Origin: Janthinobacterium sp. LM6
Lineage (GTDB): Bacteria; Pseudomonadota; Gammaproteobacteria; Burkholderiales; Burkholderiaceae_D
DNA length: 64,000 nucleotides
Assembly (NCBI RefSeq): GCF_002002885.1
Contig: NZ_CP019510.1
Location: 1,922,001-1,986,000, forward strand
Reading direction: 5' to 3'
Shown here: in pieces, positions 48,396 through 57,208 of the stretch
How the letters are laid out: the number at the start of each line of letters is the position of its first letter
Numbering within the stretch: the first letter of the stretch is position 1
Notes under the pieces: model-generated
Database searches by the model: none
Seen by the model: the letters and a program-made list of their open reading frames with translations, nothing else
Told to the model about the DNA's origin: nothing
Translations under genes and position numbers: made by a program

Positions 48396-49494
48396 CGACT
48401 GCGCTCCTGATAAGGGCAACCGCCTGGTAAGGCAGCGCCGGTTCTACTGTGACGGGTATGGCTTTTTCCTGCGCCAGAAGCAGCAAATGTGCCACGTCCG
48501 GCGCATTCGTGTCGCGCACGATCAGGCGCTCGGGCACGCGGCGCAGCAGCACGCGCGTCGCTTCGCCGATGCCTGGCTTGATCAGGTTGATGTCGCTGAT
48601 GCCGTATTCTTGCTGCGCCGCGGCCATGTAGGCTTGCGAGCGGGCCGCCATGGCTGGCGCGTCGCTCGCTTCGGCCAGCGGGATGCCGCTGCTGGCGGCA
48701 ATCGCCATGGCGTCGGCCACCAGGCCGTCGGCGAAGGCGCGCGACTGGTCGTGCTGCTCGAACTGCGCGTAGTACACGCAGCCGTGGAAGTCCTCGGGGC
48801 CGATGGCTTCATTGAGCACGGAGCGGCTGACCAGGCCCGAAACGGTGGCATTCAAGATGCTCGACGGGATCAGGTAGTCGCTGGCCGAGGCGGCGCAGGC
48901 GGCCGTGCCGGCCAGGTCGGACAGCACGAACAGGCCGCCGTCGATGGCCGTGCCATTGGCCGCGTTGAAATCGTGGACCGTCTGGCGCAGTTCGCGCGAA
49001 ATCACGCCCTTGCCCGTCCAGCCGTCGACGAAGACGAGGGATTCAGCTGCATGGCCCTGCGCCAGGATGTGCTTCAAGGCATTCGCATCGATGCCGCGGT
49101 CGCGGATGATGGAGACGGAATAATGGCTGCACTCGCGCTGGAAGACCTGGCGCAGCAAATGGCCCAGGATGACGCCCACGGGCGTGCCGGCGCGCGCCAG
49201 CGACACCAGGGTGACGGGGCCGGCACGGCGTGCCGCGATCAGGGCGGCCAGGCGCAGGCAGTCGCGCGCCATCTGCAGGCGGTTGGCCGCAAATGCGCTC
49301 TGGAACAGGGCCAGGTAGGCGGGCGAGGGCAGGGATTCCGGCGACAGCATCTCGCTGTAGTGGCGCTGGCCCGACTGGATCAAACGCTCTTTTTCGGCCA
49401 GGTCGAGGATCGGTTCGAGCGCCATCGGCGTGAGCAGAAACTCCACGTCTTCCTGGCGGTAGCTGCCGCTGAAATGCTGCGTGCTGTCGCTCAT
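48388..49494 (-). CDS. StiP-like (cysteine protease family) protein with C-terminal PELOTA RNA-binding domain
   Basis: 368 residues. N-terminal StiP-type domain (about 10-270) with VEFLLTPMALEPILDLAEKERLIQSG, SLARAGTPVGVILGHLL, HYSVSIIRDRGID and FVDGWTGKGVISREL. The last two resemble a phosphoribosyltransferase active site, and this family has been placed near that fold. The C-terminal ~85 residues (INLIKPGIGEATRVLLRRVPERLIVRD) match a PELOTA-like RNA-binding domain. Recognised from ter gene clusters. Overlaps the HAD gene by four bases. Confidence 0.82.
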   Translation of the reverse strand: MSDSTQHFSGSYRQEDVEFLLTPMALEPILDLAEKERLIQSGQRHYSEMLSPESLPSPAYLALFQSAFAANRLQMARDCLRLAALIAARRAGPVTLVSLARAGTPVGVILGHLLRQVFQRECSHYSVSIIRDRGIDANALKHILAQGHAAESLVFVDGWTGKGVISRELRQTVHDFNAANGTAIDGGLFVLSDLAGTAACAASASDYLIPSSILNATVSGLVSRSVLNEAIGPEDFHGCVYYAQFEQHDQSRAFADGLVADAMAIAASSGIPLAEASDAPAMAARSQAYMAAAQQEYGISDINLIKPGIGEATRVLLRRVPERLIVRDTNAPDVAHLLLLAQEKAIPVTVEPALPYQAVALIRSAVDG

Positions 49495-50243
49495 AGCGCC
49501 GCCACCGTGAGTGCCGCCAGCTGGGTGCCGTTGGGGATGATGGCGTAGTCGCAGGCGGCCATGAAGCGGGCGTCCGAACGGCTGTCGCCCATGCCGAAGC
49601 TGACGATGGGGCCGTGTTCGGCTTCCAGTTCCGCGCGCAGGTAGGCCACGGCGCGCGCCTTGTTCAAGGTCTTCGGCAGCACGGCCAGGTTGTTGCCGTT
49701 GCGGTGGATGAAGTAGTCGCTGCCTTCCGTGGCGATCCACTGTTGCAGCACCTGCTCTTCGATGTCGGCCAGGCGCTCGCCGCGCGCTTCATGGTCCTTG
49801 ACGACGATGTAGAACGGCGTGTTGTAGTCCTCGATCAGGCGCGCGCGCGAGGGCATGCCCGTCCTGGCCTGGAAATCGTCGATGATGCGCATGGCGTCCC
49901 GCAGGCCGGGCAAGGCCGTCTGCATGTCGTCCTGCATCAGGGCCAGCCAGCCCGCGTCGAGCGCGCCGCCCGGCTGCAGCACGATGCCGCCGTAATCGAG
50001 CACGCTGTAGCTGGTAAACGGCAGGTCGACGCGGCGGAAGGCGTCGCCATTTCTCGCCGTGGCGGGAATCAGGGTCATGCCGCTTTGCGCAAAGTCAAAG
50101 AAGGCGCGCTGGCGCGCCGTCGTAAACGAGCAGGCGTCGCCATTTTTCAGATAGGCGGCCGGCTGCAGGTCGGTCTCGCCGACGCATTTTTTCGGGGTCT
50201 GGAACAGTGTGTCGTCCAGATCAACAAACAGGAATTTCTTCAA
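49491..50243 (-). CDS. HAD-superfamily phosphatase of the ter cluster
   Basis: 250 residues from the TTG at 50243. HAD motif I FVDLDDTLFQ (D8, D10), a motif II threonine in IPATARNGDAF, a motif III lysine region (LPKTLNKARAV) and motif IV MGDSRSDARFM are all present, so catalysis is expected. The likely role is to remove a phosphate from a pathway intermediate. TTG is chosen since it gives MKKFLFVDLDDTLF, like homologues; ATG at 50279 would overlap the upstream gene by 59 bp. The overlap with that gene is 23 bp with the TTG start. Confidence 0.82.
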   Translation of the reverse strand: MKKFLFVDLDDTLFQTPKKCVGETDLQPAAYLKNGDACSFTTARQRAFFDFAQSGMTLIPATARNGDAFRRVDLPFTSYSVLDYGGIVLQPGGALDAGWLALMQDDMQTALPGLRDAMRIIDDFQARTGMPSRARLIEDYNTPFYIVVKDHEARGERLADIEEQVLQQWIATEGSDYFIHRNGNNLAVLPKTLNKARAVAYLRAELEAEHGPIVSFGMGDSRSDARFMAACDYAIIPNGTQLAALTVAAL

Positions 50244-51378
50244 TTTGGGTCTCTGACAGAAAGTGGAACAGGCGGCCATTCAACTGGCCGGCGAGTTGCA
50301 TGAGGGCCGGGCTGGCCGGGGTTTCATGGCAGATGAGAACGTGCTGGTACTGGCCAGGCGCCACGTTGTACAGGTAATTGGCGATGCCTTCGCCGTAATT
50401 GTCGTCGCAGCGGACGATGTGGCCGACGGAGCCCCACGACAGGATGGGCGAGCGCGTGGTCGATTGCACCACCACGTTCTTGCCCAGGCTTTCCAATTCG
50501 CGCGCGAGCAGGAACGACGGATGCATGAATTCGCCCGTGCCCAGCACCAGCACGGAGTCGCCGGCACCGATTTCCTGCGCCAGCTGCACCGCCAGGCCCT
50601 GTGGCGGCGCCAGGGCGCGGCCCACGCCGATGCGGCCAAACGCGGGGCTGGCGCCCCGTTCCGCATTCGCCTCGAAGCGCTGCGCGCTGGCCGCCACGGG
50701 GGCTGGCGCAGCGCCGGCCTGGAAGGCGTACTGGCCGGACAGCGCCGCGCCTATGCTGGTGGGCAGGCCGAAACGCTCACTCAAGCCCCCGTTGGCTGCC
50801 TGGCCCATGAAATTGGTGATCACGCCCAGGTGCAGCTTTTCCAGCTGCGGATAGCGCGCGCGGCACACTTGCACCAGGTTGGCGAAGGTATTGCCGGTCG
50901 ATGCTTCATCGTCGATCAGCACCAGGCTGCGCGCCGTGGAAAACAGGGCGCTGGCAGCATCGGACAAATGCAGGAACTGGCGCGGCGCGTGGCTGTGCGA
51001 TTCCTCGAATTCGAAGAACGGCACCGTGCCCACGCGGTAGCGCGAGCTGTGCAAAAACAGGGCCTTGCCATTCGGATTGGCGCGCAGCCACGCCTCGAAC
51101 ACGCCCTGGCCCAGGCCGACGGCCGTTTCCGCCATGGCGATGAAGACCACGGGACCGGGCAGGCTGGGGGGAATCTGCGCGGCCAGGTCGTCGTGGATGG
51201 TTTGCATGGCGCGCGGCGTGACGGGCCAGTGCTTGCCCAGCACCTTGGACAGGAACAAAAAGCCCCGCTTGGCGTTGGCGCGCGCGGCAAAGCCGATCAG
51301 CCAGTCCAGCGGAAAGCGCGCCTCGTCCACTTTCAAGGTCAGTTCGCCCGTGGGCATCTGCTGCTTGACGAGGTTCAT
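50221..51378 (-). CDS. Phosphoribosyltransferase-domain protein of the ter cluster
   Basis: 385 residues. The PRPP-binding loop LVLIDDEASTGNTFANL (about 152-168; DDEASTGNT at 156-164) is intact, preceded by VVFIAMAETAVGLGQ. The C-terminal half (about 235-385) is a TRSP-like domain with DSVLVLGTGEFMHPSFLLAREL and FHFLSETQIEEIPVC. Together these are the proposed enzymes forming a nucleoside-like product. Overlaps the ATP-grasp gene by ATGA. Confidence 0.85.
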   Translation of the reverse strand: MNLVKQQMPTGELTLKVDEARFPLDWLIGFAARANAKRGFLFLSKVLGKHWPVTPRAMQTIHDDLAAQIPPSLPGPVVFIAMAETAVGLGQGVFEAWLRANPNGKALFLHSSRYRVGTVPFFEFEESHSHAPRQFLHLSDAASALFSTARSLVLIDDEASTGNTFANLVQVCRARYPQLEKLHLGVITNFMGQAANGGLSERFGLPTSIGAALSGQYAFQAGAAPAPVAASAQRFEANAERGASPAFGRIGVGRALAPPQGLAVQLAQEIGAGDSVLVLGTGEFMHPSFLLARELESLGKNVVVQSTTRSPILSWGSVGHIVRCDDNYGEGIANYLYNVAPGQYQHVLICHETPASPALMQLAGQLNGRLFHFLSETQIEEIPVC

Positions 51379-52412
51379 GGCAGCTCCACGGCGTAGGCGG
51401 CTTCGCCCACGCGCATGCCTTCCTGGATGGCGGGCACGGTGAGCTTGTCAAAGCCCTGGTCGAAACCGGCCAGCGCCAGGTAGGGCAGGTTGGGGCCGGC
51501 CGCGCACGCCATGCCGATGCCGCCCGACATGCGCGGATTGATCTCCAACAAAGCCAGGCCATTCGCTCCTTCGCGGAACTGGATGTTGAAGACGCCGTTC
51601 AGGCGGTAGTCGCGCGCCAGTTTGTCGCAGGCTGCCAGCAGGTCGGCGCGCAGTTCGATCAGCTGGCCGCTGCCGCCCCCATGCAGCTTCTTGCGCGGCA
51701 CGGCGCAAATGAGCTTGCCCTGGTCGGCGACGCAGTCGGCGCTGTACTCGTGGCCATCGAGGTATTCCATCAGCAGCAGGGTCTTGAACGATGCCATCTG
51801 CGCCAGGCCGTTGCGCAGCTCTTGCGCATTGATCTGGTAGGCGGCGCCGGCCAGCAACAGCTGGGCGCTGGTGCGCTCTTCATCGAGAATGGCAAAGCCC
51901 AGGGCATACACGGATTCGGACGGCTTGATGCACAGCTTGCGATGCAGCGGGCGCAGTTCGGCGCAGGCGGCGTCGTATTCCGCGATGGTGGTCACGGCGC
52001 GGTAGTCGGCCGGGCGCGCCATGGGCAGATCGAGGCCGTCGCAGAAGCGCGCCTTGTCATGCATCAAGGTCAGTGTCTCTTCGCTGGCCACGCTGAGCAC
52101 ACGCGTGCCGATGGCGGCGAAACGCGCGCTGGCGCTGCCGATCAGGCCCGCTTCCTTGCCGGGCCAGAAAATCGTGATGCCCCGGTCGCGGCAAAATTCC
52201 AGGCACCACTCGACATAATCGAGGCCCGTGAGGCCGGACGGTTCGACCGCGTATTCGTGGGCCGACAAAAAGGCGGCCGCGTGCGCGTTCGTATTGCTGC
52301 ACACGAGGTGATAGCGGGGCGCACCGCCGGTTGCGGCCATATCGGCTTCGCGGATCAGGCGCATGGCCGTGCCGACCGAGGAAAATGTTTTGTTGAACCA
52401 GACTCTTTGCAT
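51375..52412 (-). CDS. ATP-grasp ligase of the ter cluster
   Basis: 345 residues. ATP-grasp features: KLCIKPSESVYALGF, LLLMEYLDGHEYSADCVAD, and the metal-binding FNIQFREGANGLALLEINPRMSGG. Such enzymes form amide or thioester bonds with ATP. It should condense two small molecules in the ter-linked pathway. It is the first of six overlapping genes and starts 98 bp after the AIM24-type gene. Confidence 0.87.
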   Translation of the reverse strand: MQRVWFNKTFSSVGTAMRLIREADMAATGGAPRYHLVCSNTNAHAAAFLSAHEYAVEPSGLTGLDYVEWCLEFCRDRGITIFWPGKEAGLIGSASARFAAIGTRVLSVASEETLTLMHDKARFCDGLDLPMARPADYRAVTTIAEYDAACAELRPLHRKLCIKPSESVYALGFAILDEERTSAQLLLAGAAYQINAQELRNGLAQMASFKTLLLMEYLDGHEYSADCVADQGKLICAVPRKKLHGGGSGQLIELRADLLAACDKLARDYRLNGVFNIQFREGANGLALLEINPRMSGGIGMACAAGPNLPYLALAGFDQGFDKLTVPAIQEGMRVGEAAYAVELP

Positions 52413-52510
52413 GTACGGGGACCGGGTGGAAATAGGGGAAGCCGCGCGCAGGTGCGCGCGCGGGGATTCTAAGCGGCCAGACTTAACCTGGCCTTATAGA
52501 GGAGAGGGAA

Positions 52511-53227
52511 TCAGCCGGCTTTGCCGCTGGCCGTCCATTTGAGGAAGGCGTCGCGGTTGCGCGAGCAGATGAACACCTTGCCCGAGCCGGAAAAGCGCAG
52601 CACGATGCCTTCGCCGCTGGTCACGCTGTTGACGATATTGCCGAGGAAGCCGCCGATGCCGCCGCCGCTGGCGCCGCCGCCCGTGGTCACGGAAATCTCG
52701 TATTTCAGGCTGTTGTCCCAGCAGACCACGTGGGAATTATCGATCACGACGTCCTTGCCCGGCTCGACGTCGAGCTGGAACATGGAGCCGAAGCCCGACA
52801 CCACCACTTGTCCCGTGCCGGCCGTCTCCATGACGAAGAAGCCGCCCGACTGGGCGAACAGCGCGTTGCCGATGCTTTGCGTGCGCACCTTCATTTCCGT
52901 GCCCGAGGTGGCGGCGACAAAGGCGCCGTCGTTGAGCAGGTACTGGCGCGCGCCCACGTCGACCACTTCGATGGCGCCCGGCAGGGTCGGCGAGAGCAGG
53001 CAATCGCCGCTGCCGCGCACCGCTTCGATATGCTGCTGGAAGAACGATTCGCCATTCGCGAAGCGGCGCATGATGGCGCTGCCCAGGCCGCCCGTCATCT
53101 TGCCTTTCAAGTCCAGCGCCGTTTCCATCATCACCATCGCGTCGGATTCGCAATAGATGGTTTCGCCCTGTTTCATGCTGACGTGGAGGAAAGGATCGAC
53201 GTCGCCCGTGACACTAAATACTGGCAT
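52511..53227 (-). CDS. AIM24 / TIGR00266-family protein
   Basis: 238 residues. A tandem beta-sandwich protein with MVMMETALDLKGKMTGGLG, RRFANGESFF, GALFAQ-type repeats, DVVIDNSHVVCWDNSLKYEI and GLY-rich GGGASGGGIGGFLGNIV. This family often accompanies ter genes; biochemical role unknown. Intracellular, no signal peptide. It lies 130 bp downstream of terD on the same strand. Confidence 0.85.
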   Translation of the reverse strand: MPVFSVTGDVDPFLHVSMKQGETIYCESDAMVMMETALDLKGKMTGGLGSAIMRRFANGESFFQQHIEAVRGSGDCLLSPTLPGAIEVVDVGARQYLLNDGAFVAATSGTEMKVRTQSIGNALFAQSGGFFVMETAGTGQVVVSGFGSMFQLDVEPGKDVVIDNSHVVCWDNSLKYEISVTTGGGASGGGIGGFLGNIVNSVTSGEGIVLRFSGSGKVFICSRNRDAFLKWTASGKAG

Positions 53228-53357
53228 GATAAATCTCCAAAAAAAAGCCGCCTGATCTGTGCAGGCGGCAGTAATGATATGACAAAAGTGCAATTCACCT
53301 CGGGAAACCGTCGCCGGCACGCCCGATCAGCGGCCAGCAGGTTTAACGAGCGTGAAT

Positions 53358-53933
53358 TTAAGCGTTCACGCCGAACGAGCGTGCGAGAGGGCCCAGGCCG
53401 CCATTGAAGCCCTGGCCGATAGCCTTGAACTTCCATTCGCCGTTGTAGCGGTAGATTTCGCCAAAGATCATCGCCGTTTCCGTCGAGCTGTCTTCGGACA
53501 GGTCGTAGCGGGCGATTTCTTTTTCGCCTTCCGCGTTCAGGCAGCGGATGAAGGCTTTCGAGACCATGCCGAAGTTCTGGCGGCGCGCGTCGGCGTCGTG
53601 AATGGTGACGGTGATGCTGATGCGGTCGATGTCGGCCGGCACGCGCGACAGGTCGATTTCGATGCGCTCATCGTCGCCTTCGCCTTCGCCCGTGGTGTTG
53701 TCGCCCGTGTGGACGACGGAGCCGTCGGTCGATTTCAGGTTGTTATAGAAGATGAAGTCAGAGTCGCCACGGACTTTGCCGTCGCTTTTCAGGAGGAAAG
53801 CGCTACCGTCAAGGTCGAAGGTGGCGCCATCCGTCGAACGAGGATCCCAGCCGAGGCCGACGATGATCTTCTTCAGGTTCGGTGCTTCCTTGCTCAGGTT
53901 GACGTTGCCGCCTTTTTGCAAACTGATTGCCAT
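53358..53933 (-). CDS. terD: TerD-family calcium-binding stress protein
   Basis: 191 residues, typical TerD length. [20 protein letters not shown] is the standard start. Family core: [47 protein letters not shown], and [19 protein letters not shown]. Acidic clusters (GEGEGDDE) fit the known calcium sites. It belongs to the ter response to tellurite, phage and oxidative stress. It lies 102 bp after the DUF475 gene. Confidence 0.95.
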   Translation of the reverse strand: MAISLQKGGNVNLSKEAPNLKKIIVGLGWDPRSTDGATFDLDGSAFLLKSDGKVRGDSDFIFYNNLKSTDGSVVHTGDNTTGEGEGDDERIEIDLSRVPADIDRISITVTIHDADARRQNFGMVSKAFIRCLNAEGEKEIARYDLSEDSSTETAMIFGEIYRYNGEWKFKAIGQGFNGGLGPLARSFGVNA

Positions 53934-54035
53934 GTGGTGCTCCTTTTCAGTAATTTACTTAAACATGCCTGCATGGAATGAGCGCCTAAGGCGCTCGTGC
54001 CATTACTCTCTCAATTGGGGACGATCTCCCCGATT

Positions 54036-55118
54036 TCAAGCTTGTGCCGCGTGCCGTTTGCGATAACGCAAGGACGACCACAGCGAGACCAGGATGAAGG
54101 CCACGCCCGACAGGCCCGTGAACCACTCCGGAATATGGTACTTGACGGACGCCAGCATGATCAAGGCGAGGATGCCGATCGCATAATGGGCGCCGTGCTC
54201 GAGGTAGACGAATTCGTCCAGGGTGCCCTTGTGCACCAGGTATACCGTCATCGAGCGCACGAACATGGCGCCGATGGCCAGGCCCAGCATGATGATGACG
54301 ACGTCGTTGGTGATGGCGAACGCGCCGATCACGCCGTCAAAGCTGAACGAGGCGTCCAGCACTTCCAGGTACAGGAAGCCGCCGATGCTGCCGCGCGCCA
54401 CGGTTTTTACCAGGTCGCCGTTGCCGTTCCTGGCCGGCGCGGCGTTTTCTTCTGCGTCATCCTGCAAGTCCGGTTCGCCTTCTTCCAGCAAGCCGCTGAT
54501 CCAGTTCACGCCGATGTAGACGGCGATGCCGACGATGCCCGACGCGAGCACGCTGTATTTGGCTTCCGCAGGACCCATCGCCACGCAGGCGGCCACGGCG
54601 CCCATGGTGATCAGCACGGCCAGGCTTTCGGTGCCCAGCGCGTTGACTTTTTCCTCGGCCCAGCCCAGCCAGTGCAATTCCTTCTCGTCGTCGAACAGGA
54701 AGTTCAGGAACACCAGCAGCAAAAAGGCGCCGCCGAAGGCCGCCACTTGCGCATGGTTGTCCGTCAGGTGCTTGGCGTACACATCGGGCGTCGTGGTGGC
54801 CATGGTCCACACGTCGACGAGGCCCAGGCCCGTGGCGACGGAAACGATGACCAATGGAAACAGCAGCCGCATGCCGAAGACGGCCACGAGGATACCCACC
54901 GTCAAGAACAGTTTTTGCCAGAATTCATTCCAGTGACGCAAGACCGAGGCATTCACCACGGCATTGTCGAACGACAGCGACACTTCCATGATGCCCAGCA
55001 CGCCCGTGATCCACAGGGCATTGATCAGGCCCGGCATGCCGCCATGGCTGTAACCCCACCAGCCTGACACAGCCATCAGGATAAAAGTGACTAAAAAGGA
55101 AATTCTGAAATGCCGCAT
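54036..55118 (-). CDS. DUF475/TerC-like integral membrane protein
   Basis: 360 residues with about nine hydrophobic segments. It shows the two family half-motifs SLSFDNAVVNASVL (near residue 48) and DASFSFDGVIGAFAITND (near 257). TerC homologues are proposed metal-ion (Mn2+, Ca2+) transporters or anchors for TerD complexes. It is the first gene of the ter cluster; the promoter should be in 55119-55366, which I could not resolve. Confidence 0.87.
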   Translation of the reverse strand: MRHFRISFLVTFILMAVSGWWGYSHGGMPGLINALWITGVLGIMEVSLSFDNAVVNASVLRHWNEFWQKLFLTVGILVAVFGMRLLFPLVIVSVATGLGLVDVWTMATTTPDVYAKHLTDNHAQVAAFGGAFLLLVFLNFLFDDEKELHWLGWAEEKVNALGTESLAVLITMGAVAACVAMGPAEAKYSVLASGIVGIAVYIGVNWISGLLEEGEPDLQDDAEENAAPARNGNGDLVKTVARGSIGGFLYLEVLDASFSFDGVIGAFAITNDVVIIMLGLAIGAMFVRSMTVYLVHKGTLDEFVYLEHGAHYAIGILALIMLASVKYHIPEWFTGLSGVAFILVSLWSSLRYRKRHAAQA

Positions 55119-55366
55119 GAGGACCCCGTTGCAAATATGAAAGACGTTTGATTATCCGCGCCGCTGTACGCGCCGCACTCGGTGTTGATATACGTCAATT
55201 GTTGTATATGCCATGATTTTATATTAGTTGCCGCCGGGGGCGGCGTTTTATAGGGCGACGACAGACAGTTTTGCTGGCGCGGCCGATCTGCGATAATTGC
55301 GGCGCGCCCATCCGGCTGCCGCAGTTTCTTGCACACTCTCGACATATATATAAGAAGGAATACCCC

Positions 55367-55792
55367 GTGGATATCGCTTACCTCGTCACGCCCCTGATCA
55401 CCTGGATCCTGGTCGGACCGATCAAATTCCTGATCAACAGTGTCCGCACGCGGCAATGGGCGTTCGGCCTGGTCGGCAATGGCGGCTTTCCCAGCAACCA
55501 TAGCGCCGTCGTTTCCAGCATGGCAACCCTGATCGCCTTGCGCGAAGGCATCGGCCATCCCGCCTTCGGCGTGGCAGTGACCCTGGCCTTCATCGTCATC
55601 ATCGACGCCAACAGCCTGCGCCAGCACGTGGGCAAGCAGGCGGCCGCCATCAACCGCCTGGCCAAGGAAGCAGCCAGCCCCGCGCACAAGACCTTACGCG
55701 AGCGCATGGGCCATACCCTGGTGGAAATCGCCGGCGGCCTGTGCACGGGCGTGGCCATCGGTTTCCTGATCAACACCGTTTTTGCCCGCTAA
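55367..55792 (+). CDS. DUF212 / acid-phosphatase-related integral membrane protein
   Basis: 141 residues with three to four hydrophobic segments. Family motif NGGFPSNHSAVVSSMATLIA is intact, followed by IIDANSLRQHVGKQA. This family is distantly related to vanadium-dependent haloperoxidase and PAP2 phosphatases. GTG at 55367 is chosen because AAGGAA lies 6 nt upstream. It is divergent from the ter cluster. Confidence 0.87.
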   Translation: MDIAYLVTPLITWILVGPIKFLINSVRTRQWAFGLVGNGGFPSNHSAVVSSMATLIALREGIGHPAFGVAVTLAFIVIIDANSLRQHVGKQAAAINRLAKEAASPAHKTLRERMGHTLVEIAGGLCTGVAIGFLINTVFAR

Positions 55793-55801
55793 GTTCGCTT
55801 C

Positions 55802-55849
55802 CCCTGAAACGCAAAACCCCGCTTCAAGGCGGGGTTTTGCGTTTCAGGG
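55802..55849 (+). terminator. Long perfect hairpin terminator
   Basis: A 21-bp perfect stem (CCCTGAAACGCAAAACCCCGC at 55802-55822 against its exact complement at 55829-55849) with loop TTCAAG. T-rich portions lie inside the stem. It follows the DUF212 gene by 9 bp. Confidence 0.8.
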
Positions 55850-56032
55850 CGTAAAAACTACGTTTCATCCATTGATTAAAGCATTACAGGAAACCGCCGA
55901 TTGACATGCCCGGACGCGCTCATGGATACTTTGGCGCTTGTGGTTTTAATAAAAATATTATGCTTGCTATCGCTTGCAGCCCTATCCGGGCCGCGGCAAC
56001 GGTAGTGGTGCTATCTATCCGGAGAATTACCC

Positions 56033-57205
56033 ATGTTGCGCAAAACCCTGTTTGTTCTGGCAATCGCTTCTGCCCTGGCCGCCTGCGGCAAAGAGTCCAA
56101 AGATCCCGGCAAGGGCGGCAAGAATGCCAAGGAACAGGCGGGCGCTGCCGCCAATTTGCTCGTGTCCCCGGAAGACTTGCTGACCATCCAGAGCAATGCG
56201 CTGGCGTCGGGGCCGGTCATCACCGGTTCCGTGCAGCCCGAGCGCAACGCGGATTTGCGCGCCGAAGTGTCGGCCGTGGTGATCCAGGTCATGAAGGAAA
56301 ACGGTGAAATCGTCAAGCGGGGCGACGTGCTGGTGCGCCTGGACGAAACGTCCATCCGCGACGGCCTCAATTCGGCCGAGGAAGCCAGCCGCGCCGCCGG
56401 CCAGGTGCTGGAGCAGTCCGAACGCATGTTCCAGCGCATGAAAACCCTGCGCGCTTCGGGCATGACCTCGACGCAGGCGCTGGAAGACGCGGAAATCCGC
56501 CGCAACAATGCGCAAAGCGATCTGTCCGCCGCGAAAAGCCGCGCCGTGCAAGCGCGCCAGCAATTGCAGCGCACCCTCGTGCGCGCGCCGTTCGACGGCA
56601 TCGTGAGCGAGCGCAAGGTATCGAATGGCGATACGGCGCAAATCGGCAAGGAATTGATCAAGGTCATCGATCCAACCAGTATGCGCCTGGAAGGCCTGGT
56701 GTCGGCCGACAAGATCGGCGTCGTCAAGGTGGGCCAGCCCGTGCTGTTCCGCATCAATGGCTATCCGGGACAGGATTTCGCGGGCAAGGTGCGCCGCGTC
56801 GATCCGGCCGCCAATGCCGTCACGCGCCAGGTGGCCGTGCTCGTCGATTTCAATGACAAGGAACAACCGCGCGTGGCGGGCCTGTATGCGGAAGGGCGCA
56901 TCGAGACGGAGACCGTCAGCGCGCTGATGATCCCCGACTCGGCCCTGGTGAAGGCGGGCGACGTCACGTACACGTGGAAAGTCAAGGACAAGGCCTTGCA
57001 TAAAGTCAATTTGCGCATCGGTGCGCGCGACGTGCGCACGGGCCAGTGGGAAGTGCAAAGCGGCCTGGCCAGCGGCGATACCGTGCTGCGCACGCCGGGC
57101 TCGACCTTCAAGGATGGGCAGAAAGTGGAATTGACGGCCGCCAAGGCCGTGCCAGCCGCCGCCGTGGCCAGCAGCAGCACCGCCGTTGCCGGTAAAGGAA
57201 ACTAA
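56033..57205 (+). CDS. RND efflux periplasmic adaptor lipoprotein (AcrA/MexA-like)
   Basis: 390 residues. Lipoprotein signal MLRKTLFVLAIASALAACGK with lipobox LAAC, modified cysteine at residue 19. Barrel-sandwich halves: DLRAEVSAVVIQVMKENGEIV-type start and TLVRAPFDGIVSERKVSNGD, around a coiled coil (about 110-175). C-terminal membrane-proximal part with Ala-rich tail. It overlaps nothing and is 3 bp from the permease gene, so they form one operon. GGAG lies 8 nt upstream of the ATG. Confidence 0.92.
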   Translation: MLRKTLFVLAIASALAACGKESKDPGKGGKNAKEQAGAAANLLVSPEDLLTIQSNALASGPVITGSVQPERNADLRAEVSAVVIQVMKENGEIVKRGDVLVRLDETSIRDGLNSAEEASRAAGQVLEQSERMFQRMKTLRASGMTSTQALEDAEIRRNNAQSDLSAAKSRAVQARQQLQRTLVRAPFDGIVSERKVSNGDTAQIGKELIKVIDPTSMRLEGLVSADKIGVVKVGQPVLFRINGYPGQDFAGKVRRVDPAANAVTRQVAVLVDFNDKEQPRVAGLYAEGRIETETVSALMIPDSALVKAGDVTYTWKVKDKALHKVNLRIGARDVRTGQWEVQSGLASGDTVLRTPGSTFKDGQKVELTAAKAVPAAAVASSSTAVAGKGN

Positions 57206-57208
57206 GCC

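Noticed and set aside
55232..55252. GC-rich hairpin GCCGCC/GGCGGC followed by GTTTTAT in the ter/DUF212 divergent region
   Set aside because: The stem is only 6 bp and no gene ends there. I could not decide between a leader attenuator and chance.
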